Shown piece by piece: positions 36,813 through 48,485 of a DNA stretch of 64,000 bases. The notes under the pieces are model-generated. The model made no database searches and was not told where the DNA came from. It saw nothing but the letters and a program-made list of their open reading frames with translations. Where the stretch lies: the NCBI GenBank assembly GCA_025201365.1, contig JAIXMF010000003.1:1364001-1428000 (forward strand), read 5' to 3'. Source of the stretch: Syncephalis plumigaleata. Taxonomy: Eukaryota; Zoopagomycota; Zoopagomycetes; Zoopagales; Piptocephalidaceae. The translations under genes and the position numbers were made by a program. Position 1 is the stretch's first letter; every line of letters starts with the position of its first letter.

Positions 36813-38807
36813 ATGCAACTTTGGCTTAGTACGGCACCCGCGCTAGTGCTGTTGCTCGCTGCAAGCAGCCATGTATTGGTGTCTGTGGTACAGGCAACCA
36901 CGGATGACAACACTGCTGAGCAGTCGTTCGACAAGCTTATCGAATCGGCCGACGCATACGCTGATTCGGGTCGTTTACGCGCGGCTCTCGACATTACGAA
37001 CGAGCAGCGTTGAAAGAACCGGACAACTATGTGGGCTATTGGAAATGCGCCGTGACACGCATTGCTCTAGGCAATTCTGCTCATTTACTAAAGGATTTAA
37101 GCAAGGTGCTAGAACTGAATCCGACATTTAGTGAGGTAAGCATAGTTACTAGTTATCAAGATGATCACCACAGTAGAATAATCGATGCAACAATGGCTTA
37201 CATGGAAATGTAGGCTCGCCTGGAGCGAGCGCGATTACACGCGAAAAGCGGTGAATTCACGCGTGCCAAAGCCGATATAGAAGTTATCGAAGGTGAGGAT
37301 GATGGTGAACGACAAAGCGATGCAAGTCAACTGGTAAGTATTAATGTAAAGCTTTTGCATTTAATCGTATGTCATATTTACTAAATAAACGATTGGATAG
37401 GCGAGCAACATTCAATCGGCCATTGAAGCACAAGAGAAATTGGACAAAGCGGTCGAGGATAAGGATAGCAAGCAGTGCGTTAAGCAAGCTACCAAAATAC
37501 AAAAGGTCGCCTCCAATCTAGCCAGTGTTCGGCGTACGCGTGCCAAATGCTATCTAGCACTCGGTGACATTGAACATGCGATTAATGATCTTTCGTAAGT
37601 GTTCCTCTCAACTAGAAGAAGCAAAGCAATGATGAATGACACGCGTACTAATATTATAATACATATAGACGTGCAGTAGCATTGGAACCAGAGGATGCAG
37701 ACACACATTTGCTTACAGCACGATTAAAATACTTTTCGTTAGACTCGCAAATGGTGGCCATGGCTCATGTGAAACAATGCTTGCACTATGATCCCGAGCA
37801 TAAACAGTGTAAGACGCTATTCCGTCAATTGAAGAAGCTAGACAAGGATATCAAGAAGGTGACGAGCGATGCCGACAACAAGAAATGGTCAGCCGCTATG
37901 CGTAAGGTAGCCGGACCAGTGGGTAAACCGGAGACGGGTCTAGGCCATATCATCGAGGAAGAGATGGACAATCTAGAGAAGGAATTTGATATCAAGGATA
38001 AATTACCACGTAAATTATACGCACGAATGGCGGGTATTACCTGTCAGGGTTACGCCGAGGTGAGTAGTCTCGTTAGAGCTAGATGATTGCCACTATAATA
38101 GATAACTAATAATAATACTACAATATAACTCACTGATTGGTTAGCTTAAACTATCTGATAAAGCTATTCGCTGGTGTAGTGATGCCATCAAGCATAATCC
38201 CGATAATGTCGATGCTTACATCTCACGCGGTGACATGTACCTAGCGAAGGAACAACTCGATGAGGCAATGTCCGATTTTAACACGGCAAAGGACAAGACC
38301 GATGGCGGAGACCATAGAATACGCGAGCGTATCAGTCGTACATCTCGTTTACAAGCGAAGGCATCACAACGCGACTATTACAAGATCCTTGGTGTGCCAC
38401 GCGATGCTAGCAAACGAGAGATTAAAAAGGCATATCGTAAACTTGCTCAAGAATGGCATCCAGATACTTATCGCGGTGATTTACCACCTGAAAAAGTAGA
38501 AGCGAAGATGGGTGAACTCAATGTTGCCTATGAGATATTAAGTGATGATGGTATGTACTACTAATACCTAGATATAGCTAAATATATAATAATAATAATG
38601 ATGTTGTCAATAGAGAAACGCGCACAATTCGATCAAGGTGTTGATCCGGAAGATCCTCATGGACATGCTGGAGGTGGTGGTGGCGGTGGAGGTCACCATT
38701 ATCAATTCCATCAAGGTCATGGTTTCGGAGGTGGTAATCCATTCGAGTTCTTCTTTGGTGGCGGTGGCGGAGGTGGCAATCAAGGAGGCTTTAGATGGGA
38801 TTTGTAA
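36813..38807 (+). CDS. DNAJC3/p58IPK-like ER co-chaperone (TPR repeats plus J domain)
   Basis: The start at 36813 gives a hydrophobic signal peptide ([19 protein letters not shown]), so the protein should enter the ER. Tetratricopeptide repeats follow (e.g. [10 protein letters not shown]..., [58 protein letters not shown]). A C-terminal J domain has [20 protein letters not shown] and the HPD triad in EWHPDTY near 38460. A Gly/His/Phe-rich tail ([14 protein letters not shown]) ends the protein. This order is that of DNAJC3/ERdj6, which delivers unfolded clients to the ER Hsp70. Introns occur near 37134-37211, 37332-37398, 37594-37670, 38058-38144 and 38552-38613. A break near 36990 is repaired by one C (GACCATTACGAA: LDHYERA). 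Confidence 0.9.
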
Positions 38808-39227
38808 TCGAATATCTTCAATTTTACTAATTACTATTAGTAGTAGTACTGAAAACATATAAATAAACCTATATCATACAATCACTCTACAGTGAAATGG
38901 CGTGATAATCTAATTCACATGTGTGTTTCAATAGATGAATCCAAGTGACAGTATACTGTATGTTTCCAACACACACACAGTGTGTGATTTGATTTGTCAT
39001 CACCCATCGAATTATCGAGAACATTCTAGTGTGATGTCATGTGGCGTAAGCTACAATACCATTTATAATGACCATTCATGTTCTGTACAAGCTTGTGTTT
39101 GCTTCACGCACACATATATGCACGCTTCATTTCATCGGTTCATTGATTCACTTGTAACCAACATTACTACTATTCTCCTTATATCTACACCGGCATCAAT
39201 CAAATTAACCAGAGTGTCATATCTACC
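38808..39227. other. Intergenic region
   Basis: Short spacer between two plus-strand genes; an ACACACACAC run lies near 38970. Holds the promoter of the RING gene; nothing else seen. Confidence 0.45.
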
Positions 39228-40410
39228 ATGTCAGATACACGCGATCATCCCATGGCCAATGCCATGAATCGGCCTTTTGTGCCACAACCTGTATTTCTTC
39301 GTATTCATATCTATTCGAATGATTCTAACCAGCAACAACAACAACAAACTGCAACCATGAATGAACAGGCTGCAACTACTGAATCTAATGAAACGTCTAC
39401 TTCGCAAACATCCACCGTTGATCCTCGTTCATTCATTGATGCCTCTATAATACAATCCATGCTCATCCCAGTGTTCAATTCAATCATCAGAATCATTCTA
39501 CAAGTAATACAGCGACGGATACAGATACAACATCGCCACAATCATCACCACAATCACCACAATCACCACCTCATAATCATCAAATGCCACTATTTATCAT
39601 ACCATGGTTCAGTAGTGGTATAGGCAATGATGGTCGTCATTACTTTTCACCATTTATGAGCGGTGAATGGCAAAACATCAATCAAGATGGATGGTCAATG
39701 ACGGGACATCCACCGGCTGCTACTAAAGCGATGCAAGCATTACCCGTAAGATTACCACCAAATTACGCCAACAACAAAGCATCTCCTCATAATGATGATC
39801 CTACCATCACCAACAATGAAGAATCCATTGAAGACTGTGCCGTGTGTCAGGATCCATTATTTGCATCAAATACTGTATCAACAGAAGATACAAAGGAAGG
39901 AGACGCTAAAGAAGCAACAACAGTACGTGAAATGCCATGTGGACATGCATTCCATGAAGCGTGTCTATTTCCTTGGTTACGTCGTTCCAACACTTGTCCT
40001 TGTTGTCGATGGGAGCTAGACACTGATAATGTCGACTATAATCGTGTCATTCATCGACGACGATCAGAACGATTGGCACAAATGGGTAAATTGCCATGTA
40101 AACTTGTCGAATATCAGTATTGCAATCATTGTGATACTACTACTATTAATAATAATAGTGAAAATACTTCAAAGACATTAGAGGAACCAGTGGCTGTCCC
40201 TAAGGAATCTAACGACATAAGGACGGTGTAACATCAACTCCTGAAATGATTGTACTGCCCGAGTGTGGTTGTGGATTTCATCGAGACTGTCTTTCGGAAT
40301 TCCTACGTAGTGTCTACAATATGGACCTCAATAATAGCAATAGCAACAATGTAACAGCATCTTCTACTACTGCCCTATATTGTCCGCATGTCATCAACAT
40401 CAGGAAATAG
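39228..40410 (+). CDS. RING-H2 finger protein (putative E3 ubiquitin ligase)
   Basis: Starts MSDTRDHPMANAMNRPF. A Gln/Thr/Ser/His-rich low-complexity N-terminus precedes a RING-H2 domain: CAVCQDPLF ... MPCGHAFHEACLFPWLRRSN then CPCCRWEL. RING-H2 domains bind E2 enzymes, so a ubiquitin-ligase role is likely; substrate unknown. After it, YCNHC and, in the next frame, PECGCGFHRDCLSEFLR and YCPHV suggest a second, degenerate zinc-binding module at the C-terminus. Two breaks (near 39480 and 40226) each fit one missing base; with them repaired the protein is about 390 residues and ends at 40410. No membrane segment is evident. Confidence 0.75.
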
Positions 40411-40788
40411 CTACTAAGCAATTAATCGCGTAATTTGCTGTTATGTATCGATCATTGCGTTGTATTGTGCATTTGATTATACAACACTTGTATATATACT
40501 TGTAATTCTCATTTCATTCTCATTGCTATACTCATTACTTATTATTACTATATTATGTATCCATCATAAATTGTTTTTCTTGTTGCATAACATTCATCAT
40601 ATAATTAATAAAAAATATGCCTATTAAAATGATATGGATTCAAGATGACATAATGATTGTGCATCTTTTTCTTTATTCTCCAGTGTGTGCGTTGGACTAG
40701 TACGAAAAAACATGAAAGAAAACTCGCAGCCAGACCAGCCAACAAAGAAACCCGTAAAGAGGAAAGGGACAAACAGCGCAAACAGAAT
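40411..40788. other. Convergent intergenic region
   Basis: AT-rich 3' flanks of the RING gene and the ribosomal-protein gene; AATAAA-like signals near 40607. Nothing else seen. Confidence 0.5.
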
Positions 40789-41589
40789 TTATCGGTTGCC
40801 TAAATAATATCATTAGTATACATAAAATGATATAAATCAATAACACGGCGCTATAGTACTTACTCTTAGCGACACGCTCCAACTCATCCTTCTTCTTGAT
40901 GGCATAAGAGTTGGAGGAACCCTTGGCGGCATTGATGAGTTCATCAGCCAAGCATTCAGCAATGGTCTTGATGTTACGGAAAGCAGATTCGCGAGCACCA
41001 GTGGTCAACAAGTGGATGGACTGGTTGACACGACGGAGAGGCGACACATCGACGGCTTGACGACGCACGGTACCGGCGGAACCGATACGAGTGGAGTCTT
41101 CACGTGGACCAGTGTTGATGATGGCATCGATCAAGACTTGGATTGGGTTTTGATCGGTGAGCAAGTTGATGATCTCGAAGGCGTGCTTGACAATGCGAAC
41201 AGCCATGAGCTTCTTGCCGTTGTTACGACCGTGCATCATAAGCGAGTTGGTCAAACGCTCAACGATTGGGCACTAGAAGTAAATAAATAAAGCAATTAGT
41301 ATAATATATTGTATGAATAAATAAACGTATAATATATATATACGTATATACGTGTATATATGTGCGTGCTTATTCATCAACTCGTTCATTCGTAATGATC
41401 GCTTACCTGAGCCTTACGGAAACGCTTGACGGCAAAACGGCCGGCAGTGTGTGGAAGATATACCGGGTGGCGGATTTGAAGGTAGTCAGTCAAGGACAAA
41501 TCCTTGATTTCGACATCTTCGTATGTCCACTTGTTGAACAAGCGGATACCTTGGTTGTCCTTGGACACCTCACGCGGAAGGACGGGCAT
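40789..41589 (-). CDS. RPS5: 40S ribosomal protein S5 (uS7)
   Basis: Three exons (41589-41407, 41272-40864, 40799-40789) give exactly 200 residues. Diagnostic segments are [80 protein letters not shown] and the end [10 protein letters not shown]. The last exon is tiny: only 11 nt (GC AAC CGA TAA) and supplies the terminal S-N-R. uS7 sits in the small-subunit head near the exit site and contacts mRNA and tRNA. The frame is intact, in contrast to several neighbours. Confidence 0.97.
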
Positions 41590-42431
41590 GATGTAATTAG
41601 GTAACTCTCTATATAGATATAGATAGATAGATACGTACTCGTTGTTAGTATATGACTAGCAATAGGTTATGTATAGTTTCCCTCTCCTCTCTCTCTCCCG
41701 TCAATCTATTGCATGAGCTATGTTCTTTGACTTTTAATAGCTACCGCTATTCCATTCTCTTAGATTCATAGCATTTGTTTATAGTCGAGAGTATATGCAT
41801 AGACTAGTAGTATAGTGCAAGCATACCAATCCATAAGCTCACTCTTTACTGATTAGACCAAGCGTATTACTTGTGCTACTAGGTTGTTGATATTACTATT
41901 TGACTATTCTACCAACTCTCTTCAAATAGATAGATAGATAGATAGAGATATGCTTGTACATATCGTATATGCCTACTTGTTATCCATATTCATTCAATCA
42001 TCTATCTATCTATCTATCCATCCATCCATCCTTGTAATACTACCATAAACATAGTTATACGCGTGTAGATGGATGGATGGATATTGTCGCGACCTATATA
42101 CACCAGTCTACTTACGATGACACTTGCCGACGAACGGATGCTACCGTGCGGATGTTGTGTTTGGAAGAGACCGCGCCAAATGGCGAGCCACAGTAAAGTC
42201 GGCATTTTGCTAGTATAGATTTTTGCCATTATTCCCATGTCAACCCACTTTGACTCGATTCATTTTTGTCAAAAATCAAGCATTACCCACCCACCGTTAT
42301 GCCATCGTGTTAGCTTTCATCATTGCAAATAAACTGTATTCCATGTTCATGAATTAAGTAGCTACCATTAGTAAGTGATATAAAGTAATGTTATAAAATG
42401 GTTTATTATTAATAAAGAAAAGAAAAACACA
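41590..42431. other. RPS5 leader region with probable 5' untranslated exon
   Basis: On the minus strand a GTAAGT donor near 42115 and a 3' splice site about 20 nt upstream of the RPS5 start codon imply a noncoding first exon around 42117-42215 and a ~480-nt leader intron. That exon itself holds a short open frame starting MPTLLWLAIWRGLF. The intron contains GATA/TAGA repeats (about 41615-41632, 41926-41945, 42000-42030). Spliced leaders are common in ribosomal-protein genes. Confidence 0.45.
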
Positions 42432-44048
42432 TTATAATGCACCGTATTCCTCCATGAGAATCATATCTTGTCCGTCTATCACCTTTTCAATGGCTCTTCC
42501 TGTAAGCGAGTATTTATACAATGGAAATAGTTTGTCGGTTTGTTCGAATACGCGTAGTGTTGCTTTGCTGTCAATATCTAGTAAATAAATTGATTTCCTT
42601 CGTCTTCTTTTGCTTCAACGCCATATAAACTACCAATAATATGATCGTATCGAATAATATTAGGGAATTGAATGATTTGAGCATCATCGAATGCTTCATT
42701 GCAATGCACGATAACACCAACGTCAAAGAAACACTTGAGGCCTGCTTTCAATAGCGGAATCGGTAGTTGTCCGGCAGTAATGTTAATGCTATGCTTTGGT
42801 GTCTCGCCTTGTCCTGATATGCTACGCTATGCACTACGTAGTGATAATGACCGTAAACGAGATTGTCGAAAAACTCTAATGTCATTCGAGATGGATGCAT
42901 AGTATGCATATAAGTGAGGGTGCCATCACCTATTTCCGGTAGATGGAACCAGCCACTATGAAGTTGCTCGAACGTAGATGTGCCCGAGAATCGATGTAAC
43001 GTCCATTCAATGCAAGTTTTGTCGTCTTCCTTTACCCTTGCCGTGTATATAGTGGCTGATTCGTCGTCTGTCGTATAAAAACATACAATGTGCCAGTCAC
43101 CTTTAATGTAATCAAATGGCGAACACCATCCTCCATGTCGATGATTATTATATTTGCTAATAATATTAAATATGAGTATTATTTGTTTTTAATGAATTAT
43201 TCCAATTATCATATACATACCGCGATTGTCATCACCATCACATTCATAATACCTATCGTATAAAAGTGCCCATTTCCCCTCAATCATAATTACCCTGTTG
43301 TTAAAGGGAACGCTAATGTCGGAACGCGTACTCGTATCTCCTCCGCGAACTGATACATTTATAGTTTGAATAGTCTTACCTTCCTGGTCGTGTTCTCTAC
43401 CCTTAATGATGTAATGATCACTCAGGAAGGAGTAATCAAAATTGACACCATCGACCATGGTGCCGTGTAGGAAATCCTTATTTGATAATGTGGAAAATAA
43501 GCGTCTTTGTGTCCTATTGCCAGAATGTTTAAGATCTGAATATGCCGAGTATTCGATATTATACCAAGCCACCCTTTGTCCATTACTATCCTCATAATCG
43601 TATTCTAATCGAACACTTGTTGCCGCATCGCAAATACTGATAACTTTGCTTTCATCCTCCTCTTCATTATCTAGTTTTAAGTCGATCTCTGTCGTATTTG
43701 AATAGCCGTGTCGCCAATTATACTCGGTTATTACGCGTCGGCGATACACATCGTACCACAGTCAACATTCTTTCGTATATCTGATCTTTTTGCTGGTATG
43801 GATGTAGTATTTGGATTGGTACGGATACACCAGAATACAAAATCCCACTCCTCTTTGCAATACGCGCCAGATAGGAATTCATGTTTATACAGCGCTTGCC
43901 ACAGTAGTTTGTCATTCCGTATTGTACACCTTAGTGAGTGATTGCAAGCACTCACTCGTAGTATGTCGGTATGACTGAGTAAACTGAGAATGTAATTGCG
44001 GTCCTCAGTTGGAAGCAGAGTCAATAAGTCTAACTCAGTGGACGACAT
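42432..44048 (-). CDS. F-box-like protein A
   Basis: Starts MSSTELDLLTLLPTEDRNYI at 44048. The first ~60 residues form an F-box-like motif (LLPTEDRNYILSLLSHTDIL, RVSACNHSLRCTIRNDKLLW). It is followed by DFVFWCIRTN, YRRRVITEYNWRHGYSNTTE and, after an intron near 43160-43225, a segment YTARVKEDDKTCIEWTLHRF ... SGWFHLPE and the end MEEYGAL. F-box proteins link substrates to SCF ubiquitin ligases; the C-terminal region is not one I recognise as LRR or WD40. It is a clear paralogue of the gene at 49228 along its whole length. Several breaks in the second half match single missing bases, so only the overall extent is reliable. Confidence 0.65.
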
Positions 44049-45037
44049 ATTGAAAGGAGTATTATTTGTGATAGAGGCTATATTGGAAAGTAGCAAAGAT
44101 GAAATGGAATAATGGCAGTATTCAATTGCTCATGATGGTATATGTAACATTTATTGAACTAATAATGACTCATACTGATACAACCAATAACAGGTAGTAT
44201 CATACTTTAAGCGTTATCGTGTATTGTATTGCATAGAAGCAATCTACCAAAACTTTTAGGACTGGTATAGTCATTGATGGATGGTACCATTTGACGAGAG
44301 ATGTTATGGAAAGGTCATAATGCTGTGTAAATGTTGAATATGCCTTTATAATTCCTATCAAATGAAATAAATGATGATGACCACTGTAACTCTCATTGTA
44401 ATATTTGATTTGCTTTTACTCATTTCTCTCATTACATGTTAATATCAACTCTATTGCTTCAAATAAATTATTCCAATACTGAATTGGTATCAGTTTGAAT
44501 GACAGTGGATGTCGATATTCTGACAACAAGATACATGCTAGTGACAAGTATTCGCCAGATTAGTATTGCCAATTGATGCTACGATTGAATGGATGGACAA
44601 TCGATCATATTCTTTGTAATCCATAGTTCTATATTAGTAGACACATCAATAATGTCGATGCTTACTAGTGTATGCGCAAATCGACTATAACATCATCCAT
44701 ATGTTACGGTTATGTGCAAAGGGAATACAGTGTGAGACTATGAATGAACTGTCAACGCAACCAGATGCTTATGGCACAAGCAAAGTCTGATGGGTGTTTA
44801 TCAGAACAAAGGCAACGCATCATACAAAGGAGCATCATGTAAAAGGCACTTGATCAATTCATGTCATGGTATTATTCAGCTTTATAGAATGGAATATCAC
44901 ATTAACTCGCCTATAAATCAAAACACCATTGCTACACTCGACTTATCATCTTCATACTCGCTCTTCTACTCTCACTACTTTCTACTCTCGTTCTACTTAG
45001 CTTATCTGTCTATCCATTCCACTAGGCCAACATCAAC
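44049..45037. other. Divergent intergenic region upstream of the peptide gene
   Basis: About 1 kb between the F-box-like gene (leftward) and the micro-exon peptide gene (rightward). Apart from the TATA-like element and pyrimidine-rich leader near 44911-45035, I see no feature. Confidence 0.5.
44911..44918 (+). promoter_or_regulatory. TATA box of the micro-exon peptide gene
   Basis: CTATAAAT lies 120 bp upstream of the ATG at 45038 and is followed by a C/T-rich tract (about 44945-45015) typical of fungal transcription starts. This supports the locus being a transcribed gene. Confidence 0.5.
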
Positions 45038-46040
45038 ATGAAGTTCTCTGCCGTTATTGCTATTGCCGTCGCCGTTGTCGCTCTCACCAGTCTGGTCGCC
45101 GTTGAAGCTAGTCCCGTCCTGGATCGTCGTGGTATGGCTTCTCATGGGTGTGTCAATTGATGTACTAATCGTAGCCTATTGTTTCATTGTCCACCGATGA
45201 TTACCGATAGCTCGTAAGTTCATGTATATTAAATGGTTGTTTTGACATGTTAATCGCATTATACTGTTTATTGTACCTATTGATTGGTTAATAATAGCTG
45301 GTAAGCTGTACCATTGACCATAACAAGTACTATACTAATCGTAAATAAATCAATACATGTATGACTGATTTCTAAGAACCTGTAAGTTAACACTTCAACC
45401 GCAATGCATCATGTACTAACGACAATGCAATACGTCACCCATTTATGGTTGTACGATAGATGGTAAGCTATCATACTGCCCGTAATTAATGAGGCACTAA
45501 TTTCACTATGACACGTTATCCACATATGTTCCTGTACGATAGCGCGTAAGTTATCGTTATTAATGCCATTATTTTGTACTAACTATAATACGACACATGA
45601 TCTATACGGATGTGTACAACAGACTGTAAGTCATTATTATGATCGTAATCTATAAATGTACTAACTACGATATAACATACGATTTACGTACGTTCTTGTA
45701 TACCAGTTTGTAAGTTACCGTTCTAACTGAAACAAGTGGCGGTACTAACTACAGTATATCACATGATCCACATATGTCCTTGTGTGATAGAATGTAAGTT
45801 ATTATTTGACTGTAACGAGTGAGGTACTAATTACAGTATGGCATATGATTCATGTGCATTTCTGTATACTAGCACGTAAGTTACCATTCTGCCTGCAATG
45901 AAGGGATGTACTAATGCGCTATGACATACTATCCACGTATGCTTGTATATCGTAGCATGTAAGTTATCATTTCATTACGATATCTAAATGTACTAATTGC
46001 AATGCAATGTGTAACGTGAATACAATCATTACAGTGGTAA
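45038..46040 (+). CDS. Secreted pheromone-like peptide precursor built from one-codon micro-exons
   Basis: Exon 1 (45038-45131, 94 nt) encodes 31 residues: a signal peptide with a long Ala/Val/Ile core cleavable after VEA, then SPVLDRR. Eleven introns with GTAAG-type donors (GTATGG for the first) follow. The exons between them are 45211-45213 CTC, 45298-45300 CTG, 45377-45381 AACCT, 45460-45462 ATG, 45543-45545 CGC, 45623-45625 ACT, 45707-45709 TTT, 45791-45793 AAT, 45873-45875 CAC, 45956-45958 CAT, and last 46035-46040 TGG TAA. Spliced length is 132 nt: 43 residues ending RR-APEP-MRTFNHHW. The 5-nt exon corrects the phase, after which every codon is its own exon. RR is a Kex2-type site; AP and EP are X-Pro dipeptides of the kind removed by Ste13-like peptidases. 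A secreted peptide, perhaps a mating pheromone, is inferred; the splice chain is predicted, not observed. Confidence 0.7.
45132..46034 (+). repeat. Array of eleven ~80-nt introns derived from tandem duplication
   Basis: Introns 45132-45210, 45214-45297, 45301-45376, 45382-45459, 45463-45542, 45546-45622, 45626-45706, 45710-45790, 45794-45872, 45876-45955 and 45959-46034 are 76-84 nt long. Donor-to-donor spacing is 80-87 bp. Most carry a TACTAAY branch point about 30-40 nt after the donor and end in (A/T)AG or CAG. Several share further sequence, such as a block like TCCACATATG about 25 nt before the acceptor and CATATGAT-like sequence after the branch point. They appear to be diverged copies of one intron-plus-exon unit. 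Confidence 0.8.
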
Positions 46041-46196
46041 ATGTAAGCTAAAGAGAGAATTACACTTGAATCAGCACGATCTAATCATAGAACAGGACAA
46101 GAACATCATCAAGTAGATATTTGTATATAGGTGTTCAAGCCATTATTCCTTGATACAACAACAAGTATATTTACAAGTCCATTCAGTCATTTATTG

Positions 46197-46202
46197 AATA
46201 AA
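46197..46202 (+). terminator. Polyadenylation signal candidate of the peptide gene
   Basis: AATAAA lies 157 bp after the predicted stop codon and before the convergent gene. Placement fits a 3' end for the micro-exon gene. Confidence 0.4.
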
Positions 46203-46337
46203 TATGTATATATTCTGATCATTACACCAATGATTGCATTAAACTGCTCCATTTCGATTAAAGCAAATTAATGACATACGAAAGCATTCGTAATAGTATA
46301 CTTTGTTTAGGGAAAATAGCAATTTACTTTATTTAAT

Positions 46338-48248
46338 TCAAAGAAGAGCTGGTAGAACTTTTCCATTGCAAGGGCCGAATCCAACACGATAGTCTGGGCC
46401 TTGGCAATAGCCGACAATGTCAACTTGATCGCCATCTTCGATGAATTTACGAGTGACACCGTCGCCGACGTTCACTTCCTTTTGGCCACTCCAGGACAAT
46501 TCAAGCATAGATCCGAATGAGTCCTCCACCTGTAATGAATGACAAGTAATTAGATGCAATGCTTAACGAGGAGTACAACAGTGAATGCACTTACAGGTCC
46601 ACTAATTGTACCAGTGCCGCATAAATCACCGGTACGCATGTTGCAACCGCCAACCGTGTGGTGAACAAGTTGCTGCTTGAAGGTCCAGTACATGTATTTA
46701 AGGTTGGATCGACACACGGTTCCAGCTGTATTATGGCCTGCCGCTGTACATGTGTGTGTGCGTCACATTATTGTTAGTTCAATGATTAGACATTGTAATC
46801 AATAATAGATGATTGCTATCATGGAAACTGTGCACGTACGTGTAATCTTAACCTCCAGATTAATGTCATAGCCGCTGTTCTTGTCATCACACAAATAGCT
46901 TAATGGTCTGGGATCCTTTATGATGATGATGTGTTAGTACTGCTATTATTTGTTAATGTCAGTCATAAACGACATACTTGCTCGGGTGGTGCACAACGGA
47001 ATGGTTCGAGTGCATCCATAGTAACAATCCATGGAGAAATGGTAGTACCAAAGTTCTTGCCTAAGAATGGACCCAATGGAACATACTCCCATGCTTGAAT
47101 GTCGCGTGCTATATATATATATATATATATATATGACAGCGTGTAATGTTAGTGTGGAATTCATTTATTAGAACAGTCAACGCTTACCGCTCCAGTCGTT
47201 TAGCAACACGACACCGAATATGTACTCCTCTGCCTGTGGCATAGTAATGGGTTTACCCAATGAATTGCCTTTACCCACTATGAATCCCTATTGTAAGTAG
47301 GAACATTATCATTAGAATGACGTCAATCATTATCGTTTGCTAGCGAGTATTTGTAGTTACCATTTCGAGTTCAAAGTCAAGACGAGTAGATGCGCCAAAC
47401 ACCGGTGGCTGACCCTTCACTGGACAGCGTTGACCACAAGGACGACGTATGTCGGTGCCGCTAACCACTACAGACGAGGCGCGTCCATGATATCCTACAG
47501 GAAGATGCGTCCTATTGATATACCAAATGAGTGCGCGTTATTTATTTATTTATTCATGGCAACGATTAATGATCATAATAATTGACTATACGCATTATCA
47601 CTTACCAGTTTGGCATAAGGCGTTCTCCTTACCACGGAACATGATACCGACATTGGTGGCATGTTCTTTGGATGCGTAAAAGTCGGTGTAGTCGCCGATT
47701 TCAACGGGCAGATGCATCTGGACACTCGATAATGAGACGAGCACTTTCTGACGCAGTGCCGTATTATCACGTAGCATTGGTTCATCGGCCGATAGAATCT
47801 GTTGAAGGAAGCGACGAGTAGCCTGCCATATCGGCTTGCCCAAAGACATGAATGCATTAAGGGTGGCTTAATGGAATAACATTTGTCAAATGATTATTTT
47901 TATCAGCCATATTACGAAACAATAAATGAAAGAATATAAATAGTAGCTACCTGTGAGAAAATATGTAGCGCTTTCTCGCCTAACTCAGATACGTGCTTCT
48001 CCACTAGACCGGAAGCAGCCAACGCGTTCATATCCACAACGTAGTCTCCAATAGCAACACCGGGACGTGGCATTGGCTATTAATATAAAATATAATACAC
48101 TGGTAAATACATACAATTTGATATACATAATAGCTTGACGAGCAATGAAACTTACGTTATGTACCGTGGAGAAAATACCCCATGGTAGATTTTGAATGGA
48201 AAAGTCCGAGTCGGACGACACCTCAATAAATGACTTTAGTGAACTCAT
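46338..48248 (-). CDS. Fumarylacetoacetase
   Basis: Last step of tyrosine catabolism: hydrolysis of fumarylacetoacetate to fumarate and acetoacetate. Starts [20 protein letters not shown] at 48248 and continues in about eight exons: [149 protein letters not shown] and [15 protein letters not shown]. The metal-binding and catalytic Asp, Glu and Lys/His residues of the family (DYTDF, H in HATNVG, ELE, NDWSARD, GKNFG) are all present. One intron contains a TA microsatellite (about 47111-47134). No frame break was found. Confidence 0.95.
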
Positions 48249-48485
48249 GACCAATATATATAAAAGTATAGTCGCGAATAGAATAAACAAGCGAGACGTG
48301 CAAGCGTCTTGACAATAGAGCAGTAAAGAGAAGAGAAGAGAAGAGAAGGTAAAGAGGAAGAAGAAGAGGAGAGAAACTCAGGTGCGGTGGCGTATTTTTT
48401 CCCACCTGCGGACAATGATGTAGTAGCTGATATATGACAAGAGAGCGGAAAAAGCCTGTAATGGGGCACAGGGCAGAATATGACG

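Noticed and set aside
45132-46034. Regularly spaced repeats resembling a CRISPR array
   Set aside because: The shared parts are GTAAG donors, TACTAAY branch points and AG acceptors at fixed order, in a eukaryotic genome with the same intron signals elsewhere; spacing units of ~80 bp with diverged content are introns, not repeats and spacers.
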